Shown here in pieces: positions 7,400 through 11,902 of a stretch of DNA of 11,902 bases (its first letter is position 1; each line of letters opens with the position of its first letter). Origin of the DNA: Spirochaetaceae bacterium (GTDB lineage: Bacteria > Spirochaetota > Spirochaetia > JABEVK01). The stretch is from assembly GCA_023265735.1 (NCBI GenBank), contig JAHFSN010000024.1, positions 1-11,902 on the forward strand. The letters run 5' to 3'. Under the pieces are notes generated by a model, which saw nothing but the letters and a program-made list of their open reading frames with translations, made no database searches and was not told the DNA's origin. Both the position numbers and the translations under genes were made by a program.

Positions 7400-8740
7400 T
7401 CAGCGTCCTTGGTCGGCGGCCAAGCCGATCGGGTAGTACTCGAAGCCAAGCTGGGAAACCCGCTCGACCGAGTACTGGTTGCGGCCGTCAAAGATCACCC
7501 GGTTCTTGAGTCGCACGGCCATCTCCTCAAAATCCGGACTTCGAAATTCCTTCCACTCGGTCACCAAGACCAGCGCCGACGCGCCCTTGAGGGCATCGTA
7601 CTTGCTTTCGCAATACCTGACCGAAGAATTCCCCGTCAGGTAGTGCTTCTGCGCCTCTTCCATGGCCTTTGGATCGTAGACGGCCACCCGGGCGCCGAGG
7701 GAGGTCAGGTCATCGATGACGGTCAGGGAAGCGGCCTCGCGCATGTCATCGGTCTCGGGTTTGAACGCCAGGCCCCAAACCGCGAACGTATGGCCCGAGA
7801 GATCCGGGCCAAAGCGTCGAACGACCTTCTGCCCCAGAACCTTCTTCTGGTCTTGGTTGACGGCCTCAACGGCCTGGAGGAGTCGCGGCACGTAGCCGTG
7901 GTCGACGGCGGTCTTCCCCAGGGCTTGGACGTCTTTGGGGAAGCAGCTTCCCCCGTACCCGCAGCCGGGGTAGATGAAACTGTACCCGATGCGGCTGTCG
8001 CTCCCGATGCCCAGCCGAACCTTGTTCACATCGGCCCCCACGCGCTCGCAGATGTTGGCGACCTCATTCATGAAGCTGATCTTGGTGGCGAGCATGGCGT
8101 TCGCAGCGTATTTGGTCATCTCGGCGCTACGGATGTCCATGGCCAGGAACCTGTCGTTGATAACGGTGAAGGGCCGATAGAGCTCGCGCATGGTTTCGAG
8201 GGCCCCTTCATTGTCCGCGCCGACGACTATTCGGTCGGGTTTCATGAAGTCGTCGATGGCCGCTCCCTCTTTCAGGAACTCGGGATTGCTGACCACCGAG
8301 TACGCCAGGTCGATCTGACGGGTCCGAAGGGCTTCACCGATTTCGCGGCCCACGCGATCTGCGGTTCCCACGGGTACCGTGCTCTTGTCGACCACAACCA
8401 GCGGATGAACCATGTTCGTGCCGATATCCTTGGCCACTTGGAGCACAGATTTCAGGTCGGCGCTGCCGTCGTCTCCCATGGGGGTTCCCACAGCAATGAA
8501 GACAATTTGGGCGGTCTGCAGCGCGTCCTTCAGACTCGTGGTGAAGCTAAGGCTTCCGGCTTTCACGTTGTCACGGACCATTTCCTCAAGTCCCGGCTCG
8601 TAGATGGGGATGATCCCCTTCTTGAGGTTCTGAATCTTGCTTTCGTTCACATCGACGCAGGTCACCAGGTTGCCCATCTGAGCGAAACAGGTTCCCGTGA
8701 CCAGTCCGACGTATCCGGTGCCAACAATGGCCAATTTCAT
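7400..8740 (-). CDS. ugd: UDP-glucose 6-dehydrogenase
   Basis: A 446-aa cytosolic enzyme that oxidises UDP-glucose twice with NAD+ to UDP-glucuronate, a precursor for acidic capsule or exopolysaccharide and for several other nucleotide sugars. It has the N-terminal NAD-binding motif MKLAIVGTGYVGLVTG, FIAVGTPMGDDGSAD (81-95), the linker VSNPEFLKEGAAIDDF (150-165), and the catalytic site YPGCGYGGSCFPKDVQAL with nucleophile Cys266. WGLAFKPETDDMREAAS (322-338) marks the C-terminal domain. The ATG at 8740-8738 is preferred over the longer open frame upstream because the family always begins at this MKLAIVGTGYVG motif, AAGGAGAAG sits just before it, and ATGA overlaps the stop of the upstream SRPBCC gene. 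The closely related UDP-ManNAc and GDP-mannose dehydrogenases are less likely given the overall match to UDP-glucose enzymes. It feeds sugars to the glycosyltransferases downstream. Confidence 0.95.
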   Translation of the reverse strand: MKLAIVGTGYVGLVTGTCFAQMGNLVTCVDVNESKIQNLKKGIIPIYEPGLEEMVRDNVKAGSLSFTTSLKDALQTAQIVFIAVGTPMGDDGSADLKSVLQVAKDIGTNMVHPLVVVDKSTVPVGTADRVGREIGEALRTRQIDLAYSVVSNPEFLKEGAAIDDFMKPDRIVVGADNEGALETMRELYRPFTVINDRFLAMDIRSAEMTKYAANAMLATKISFMNEVANICERVGADVNKVRLGIGSDSRIGYSFIYPGCGYGGSCFPKDVQALGKTAVDHGYVPRLLQAVEAVNQDQKKVLGQKVVRRFGPDLSGHTFAVWGLAFKPETDDMREAASLTVIDDLTSLGARVAVYDPKAMEEAQKHYLTGNSSVRYCESKYDALKGASALVLVTEWKEFRSPDFEEMAVRLKNRVIFDGRNQYSVERVSQLGFEYYPIGLAADQGR

Positions 8741-9336
8741 GACTTCTCCTTTCTGCGCCGGGCCTCGCCAGCGGCGGAGGTTACGGTGTCTTTCAGGGCT
8801 CCCGGATAGAAGAGCCCGACCACCAGGGCCTGGCCCGGCAAGACTTCCCGAACCGACGAAGCGTTTCGGTAAACCACCAGCGTACCCGAACGGCCGTTCC
8901 GGACCGAGGGAGTCAATTCCCACCCTCCCACGAGATGATCGATGGTACCATCCGTTGACTCTTGGGTCCAGCGGAGAAATCCCGATCCGTCGCCGCGGAG
9001 ACCCGTTTGGATCCGCAACACAAACCGGTTGACCACCGCGGCCCCCAGCACTGAAATCGAAGTTGCCTCGTGGAGAAGGTACTCGGCCCCCGTCCCCTCC
9101 TGGTCAGCCTGGGTGATTTGCCGAAAGACCCGGGGATACGTGGGCCAGTCAGTAATGACGGCCAAGAGCTGGTCCACGGGCTGGTCCGTCCAAAGTTCGA
9201 CTTCGCCAGACAGGTTGATCCAAGTGTGGCTTCCCCGAACCTCCGAATGGACCTGGGAGAAGCGCAGCACCGCCTGGGCGTCCAAGGCTCCGGCAAACGC
9301 AAGGAAAAGGACCAGCGACCCTGCGAGCTTCACCAT
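8737..9336 (-). CDS. Secreted SRPBCC/START-like protein
   Basis: A 199-aa protein with a clear signal peptide (MVKLAGSLVLFLAFAGALDAQA, hydrophobic core about residues 4-17, cleavage likely after Ala20 or Ala22), so it should act in the periplasm or be exported. The mature part resembles the SRPBCC (Bet v 1/START/polyketide-cyclase) helix-grip fold: a first strand, then VELWTDQPVDQLLAVITDWPTYPRVF (residues 46-71), where 'V..VITDWPTYP' is the typical helix-turn of the fold, followed by alternating strands (VVNRFVLRIQ, GFLRWTQES, GTLVVYRNAS) and a C-terminal helix near 175-190. Such folds bind hydrophobic ligands in a deep pocket. The ligand is unknown. ATG at 9336 follows GGAAGG and lies 13 bp after the barrel gene; the TGA overlaps the ugd ATG. 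Its place after a LolA-like protein and an outer-membrane barrel suggests a role in lipid handling at the envelope, which is inference. Confidence 0.7.
   Translation of the reverse strand: MVKLAGSLVLFLAFAGALDAQAVLRFSQVHSEVRGSHTWINLSGEVELWTDQPVDQLLAVITDWPTYPRVFRQITQADQEGTGAEYLLHEATSISVLGAAVVNRFVLRIQTGLRGDGSGFLRWTQESTDGTIDHLVGGWELTPSVRNGRSGTLVVYRNASSVREVLPGQALVVGLFYPGALKDTVTSAAGEARRRKEKS
8743..8751 (-). promoter_or_regulatory. Shine-Dalgarno site that fixes the ugd start
   Basis: The minus strand reads AAGGAGAAG at 8751-8743, with the GGAG core 5 nt from the ATG at 8740. It lies inside the 3' end of the SRPBCC gene and decides for the 446-residue start over the longer open frame reaching 8923. 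Confidence 0.8.
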
Positions 9337-9349
9337 CGGACCTTCCCGT

Positions 9350-10606
9350 TTAGTTGTTGAGTTCGAAGTGGAACGACGCCTTAAAGGTCAGCGACCACAC
9401 CCGCCCCGTGCTATCGGGGTTGTTTGCGATGTACCGGGAACCAGGCTCCCCGTAGACCCGGTTGATTCCTAGGGTCAGGTCCAGGTGCGGCAATGTGGAA
9501 TTCACCAGTCCAAAGGAGACTTGTCCAGAATTGTCCGTCAGTGTTTGTAGCCAGAGGATGGAGGGTTTGGTTTGGAATTCCGACAACAATTCTGTGGTGG
9601 CGCCCAGTCCAAAGGTTTGGTCATCAAAACTGAGCGGGTGGTCAACGACTTTGGAAAACGATCCGTCGTTTTGGCGTCCGCTGACCAGCCATTCGACCTG
9701 AAGCTTGAGCCACTTCTGCTGCTCTCCGAACTCCCTGTAGACTCCGGCCACGCCCGTGTAGCTCTTCTGTTCAGCGGTTCCCCGCTCCCCCAATCCCTCC
9801 AAGAAGAAGTCCGTCCCGAGAAAACTCGATTTGATGTAGGCGTCGACCTTTTCTCCCACGTTGATATGGTAGAAGCCGGAGAGTCCCACGGTGTACCAGT
9901 CAGAACTGTACTCGGCCAGCGCTGCGGTGGCCACCGAAGAGATCCCTAAGGCCTCTTTGGAATTGGCGGTGGCGACCCGGTACTCCGAATCGTTCTTGAC
10001 GGCCACGGTGGTGAGGGCCACGGGACCCAGGGCCGTAGAAACCTTCACGGCCATGCCGTCCCCGATGCCTTCCAGCAGATTCCCAGGGTTGAAGATTCGT
10101 CCTTGCCCCCATGTGGCAGACTGGCGTCCGATCCGGGCGATGGCAAGGTTACCCAGGGCGTAGTCGAGGAAGAGCTCTCGAATCTGAATGTTGCTGAAAT
10201 TGAGCTGGGACGCGTCGGTGGCCTGGACCGGAGCCTGGAGAGGACTGTAGAGGTTGGTCGACGCTACCGAAGTGCTCGGATAGTTGAGATAGAACGAAGC
10301 GTACACCCGGGCCGTCCGGTCGAGGCGAACATCGGATCCAAACCCAAAGACCAACGTGTCGGCCGGCGTCACGACCGACGAGCTGTCTGCCCGCTGGCCA
10401 CCGACCACGTAACCGTCGGCGTTCATGGTCTCAAAGAACCGGACCGATTGTCCGGTGTAGGCGTCGGTCGCCACCTTTTGAGACGTATCGGCCTTCGAAT
10501 CCGCGTCAGGGTTGGCGAAAAGCGAATCGCCGGAGTCCTGCGCCGAAACTAAGCCGGGGAACGCGAGGACGAAGAAGAGAAATCCCAGACCAAGCAGTCG
10601 GCTCAT
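9350..10606 (-). CDS. Outer-membrane beta-barrel protein of unknown function
   Basis: A 418-aa exported protein. The signal peptide is MSRLLGLGFLFFVLAFPGLVSA with cleavage probably before Gln23, followed by an acidic, low-complexity stretch (to about residue 55). The rest is a series of alternating amphipathic strands ending in aromatic residues and short polar turns, as in a transmembrane beta-barrel: RVYASFYLNYP, IQIRELFLDYALGNLAIARIGRQ, DWYTVGLSGFYHINV, KWLKLQVEWLVSG, VWSLTFKASFHFELNN. The segment RELFLDYALGNL...RIGRQSATWGQGRIFNP (143-174) recalls barrels of the DUF1302 or alginate-export type, which often sit beside LolA-like genes and MMPL or ABC transporters. The last residue is Asn rather than the classic C-terminal Phe, though SFHFEL lies just before it. 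ATG at 10606 overlaps the LolA-like stop (ATGA), so the two are probably translationally coupled. It may be the outer-membrane exit or anchor for a transported lipid, lipoprotein or polymer. Confidence 0.75.
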   Translation of the reverse strand: MSRLLGLGFLFFVLAFPGLVSAQDSGDSLFANPDADSKADTSQKVATDAYTGQSVRFFETMNADGYVVGGQRADSSSVVTPADTLVFGFGSDVRLDRTARVYASFYLNYPSTSVASTNLYSPLQAPVQATDASQLNFSNIQIRELFLDYALGNLAIARIGRQSATWGQGRIFNPGNLLEGIGDGMAVKVSTALGPVALTTVAVKNDSEYRVATANSKEALGISSVATAALAEYSSDWYTVGLSGFYHINVGEKVDAYIKSSFLGTDFFLEGLGERGTAEQKSYTGVAGVYREFGEQQKWLKLQVEWLVSGRQNDGSFSKVVDHPLSFDDQTFGLGATTELLSEFQTKPSILWLQTLTDNSGQVSFGLVNSTLPHLDLTLGINRVYGEPGSRYIANNPDSTGRVWSLTFKASFHFELNN

Positions 10607-11376
10607 TGAGAGTTTTTCTCAAGGTACGACTGGGTGAACATGATGGACGGAAGGGGGTCGGTGCTCAACTTGCTCAGGGAGTACTCCGTGACTTCGTTCT
10701 TGAAGACCCCGTTGAGGGTCTTGCCCAGCAGGGCGTCGATAATCGTGACCTTCTTGGGAACCCAACGGCCCTTGAACTCTTGATACGAGGGCATGGCCGT
10801 GGTCCGAAGCAGCTGACCCGAGAGGCTGTAGTCCTCGGTCTTTCTCACCAGGTTGTCGGGGGTCACCCAGAGCTTGGTCTTCGGAAAGGTCACATCGTTG
10901 TGGATGGCCTCGAGAGTGTAGACCGTGGTGTCGAAGGGGCCCAACTTCTCCTTGGTCACGGAGACGATCTTGTAGTCCTCCGCCAGTGTGGACCTCGTAA
11001 AGTCCGAATTTCGAGCGTTGGAATTCTGAAACCTGTCCTTGGCGCTCGTCACCGTGAACCGGCGCGTAGGGACGGTTTCGTACAGCCAGAGGTTGTTCCC
11101 GATTTTCAGGTACCCCTTGCCCCGGTCCGTATCCGGCTTGAGGAGCAGCATCACGTACTTCTGTTCGCGGTCACGCCGGAAGAGGGCCACCGTCTTCTGG
11201 GAAACGCCCTCCCCGGGCTTGATCTGGTTCAGCTGAACTTCGGCGGAGAAGTCCGAGTCCATGAAGGACACTTGGGCGTCAATCTTCGAAAGAATGGCCA
11301 CCGAGTTCACCTCGGACCAGACCCCTGGGGACAGGAGTGCCAAAAGGACTCCCAAAAAGAACGTTCGCTTGAACAT
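10603..11376 (-). CDS. LolA-like outer-membrane lipoprotein-sorting family protein
   Basis: A 257-aa exported protein with signal peptide MFKRTFFLGVLLALLSPGVWS (cleavage about residue 21). The mature part matches the LolA_like family (PF17131 type): DFSAEVQLNQIKPGEG (42-57), KYVMLLLKPDTDRGKGYLKIGNNLWLY (73-99), RRFTVTSAKDRFQNSNARNSDF (105-126) and a C-terminal half of paired strands including TKLWVTPDNLVRKTEDYSLSGQLLRT. The fold is an open beta-sandwich with a hydrophobic cavity that carries acyl chains of lipoproteins or lipids through the periplasm. Members of this subfamily usually accompany an ABC or RND/MMPL permease and an outer-membrane protein, exactly the arrangement here. It is longer than E. 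coli LolA and is not its orthologue; cargo is unknown. ATG at 11376 has a strong GAGGAG site (11388-11383) that overlaps the permease stop. Confidence 0.87.
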   Translation of the reverse strand: MFKRTFFLGVLLALLSPGVWSEVNSVAILSKIDAQVSFMDSDFSAEVQLNQIKPGEGVSQKTVALFRRDREQKYVMLLLKPDTDRGKGYLKIGNNLWLYETVPTRRFTVTSAKDRFQNSNARNSDFTRSTLAEDYKIVSVTKEKLGPFDTTVYTLEAIHNDVTFPKTKLWVTPDNLVRKTEDYSLSGQLLRTTAMPSYQEFKGRWVPKKVTIIDALLGKTLNGVFKNEVTEYSLSKLSTDPLPSIMFTQSYLEKNSQ

Positions 11377-11386
11377 CCGAATCTCC

Positions 11387-11902
11387 TCAATCGTGGCGCA
11401 GAGCGTCCACTGGCTTCAGTTCAGCCGCCCGCCAGGCGGGCCACAGGGCTCCCAAGAAGGTGGTCAGCCCCATCACTCCCAGCACGGCCAGGACGTTCTG
11501 CCAGGGCCAAGCCCAGGCGACCCTGCCCTTGTCCAGGAACATCTGGGCCAGCAAGTTCGCCGAAAAATCCACCTGGCTCAGGAGCCAAGTCGCCCCGGTT
11601 CCCAGAATCAGTCCCGCCACAGAACTCATCAGCCCCAACAGGAGACTCTCGGCCAGATATAATAACACGACCGTCGATTTCTGCATCCCCAGGGCCCGCA
11701 TGGTCCCAACCTCCCGGATCCGCTCGAAGGCGATCATCTGGTAAGTATTGAACACGCCGATGACGACGACAACCAAAAAGACCAGGGCCAACAGGGCGTC
11801 CACCAACGAAATGGCCTGAATCAGATCGTTGATCTGCTTGAGTCGGCCGCTCAAAGGGAAAACCGCGTAGGACAGCTCAGGTGACGGATGATCATTGACC
11901 CA
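11387..11902 (-). CDS. FtsX/MacB/LolC-type ABC transporter permease (5' end outside window)
   Basis: The C-terminal 171 residues of an inner-membrane permease; the frame is open to the window edge, so the start, first transmembrane helix and periplasmic domain are missing. The visible part is the FtsX core: a helix at VDALLALVFLVVVVIGVFNTY, the coupling segment FERIREVGTMRALGM, a second helix region around LAESLLLGLMSSVAGLILG, and the last helix near LAVLGVMGLTTFLGALWPAW, ending with AAELKPVDALRHD. This ending is typical of MacB and LolC/LolE permeases, which extrude lipoproteins, lipids or peptides using a separate or fused ATPase. A start inside the window would be false because the upstream frame continues as coding sequence (WVNDHPSPELSYAVFPL). 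The partner ATPase is expected further upstream. Ten bp separate it from the LolA-like gene, which favours joint function. Confidence 0.92.
   Translation of the reverse strand, partial: WVNDHPSPELSYAVFPLSGRLKQINDLIQAISLVDALLALVFLVVVVIGVFNTYQMIAFERIREVGTMRALGMQKSTVVLLYLAESLLLGLMSSVAGLILGTGATWLLSQVDFSANLLAQMFLDKGRVAWAWPWQNVLAVLGVMGLTTFLGALWPAWRAAELKPVDALRHD

Noticed and set aside
7409..8809. A 466-codon plus-strand open frame opposite ugd.
   Set aside because: Exactly mirrors the UDP-glucose dehydrogenase gene and has no motif or ribosome site of its own.
8741..8923. A longer N-terminus for UDP-glucose dehydrogenase starting at 8923.
   Set aside because: The extension overlaps the SRPBCC gene out of frame, while the ATG at 8740 has a good ribosome site and the expected MKLAIVGTGYVG beginning.
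11387..11854. A complete small permease of 155 residues starting at TTG 11854.
   Set aside because: The frame continues open to the window edge with coding-like sequence, and FtsX-type permeases are much longer; this is the C-terminal part of a larger gene.

Overview
The window is a GC-rich, gene-dense piece of a diderm (Gram-negative type) bacterial chromosome. Evidence for an outer membrane is a signal-peptide-bearing beta-barrel protein and a LolA-like periplasmic protein. Every gene I can support lies on the minus strand, so the window reads biologically from 11902 down to 1. I cannot name the organism. An arginine-type EF-P with its EarP partner is best known in beta- and gammaproteobacteria, but the gene order is not one I recognise from them. 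A non-proteobacterial diderm (for example a GC-rich spirochaete or acidobacterium) is a guess only.

Layout in transcription order. First comes an envelope-transport block: the C-terminal part of a MacB/LolC-type ABC permease (11902-11387), a LolA-like secreted protein (11376-10603), an outer-membrane barrel (10606-9350) and a secreted SRPBCC/START-like protein (9336-8737). Next is a surface-polysaccharide block: UDP-glucose 6-dehydrogenase (8740-7400), a NodB-like polysaccharide deacetylase homologue that appears to have lost its metal ligands (7397-6525), then metK (6509-5346), a polyprenyl-phosphate hexose-1-phosphate transferase (5342-3936) and a GT4 glycosyltransferase (3946-2843). The run closes with a translation-factor pair: earP, the EF-P arginine rhamnosyltransferase (2846-1695), and efp encoding an Arg32-type elongation factor P (1661-1098). 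A strong intrinsic terminator follows at 1076-1048. After it an MFS sugar:cation symporter of the GPH type begins at 996 and runs out of the window.

The eleven genes from the permease to efp are separated by at most 33 bp, and four junctions overlap (three 4-bp ATGA/GTGA overlaps and one of 11 bp). This looks like one long operon, perhaps with an internal promoter just before efp. Functionally it joins lipid or lipoprotein traffic across the envelope, surface glycan initiation and UDP-glucuronate supply, SAM synthesis, and rhamnosyl-activated EF-P that relieves polyproline stalling. The two points most worth following up are the Arg32 EF-P/EarP pair inside a glycan operon and the permease-LolA-like-barrel-SRPBCC module, which could be an uncharacterised envelope lipid-transport system. 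No RNA genes, mobile elements, CRISPR arrays or notable repeats were seen. The longest gene-free stretch is about 100 bp (997-1097).
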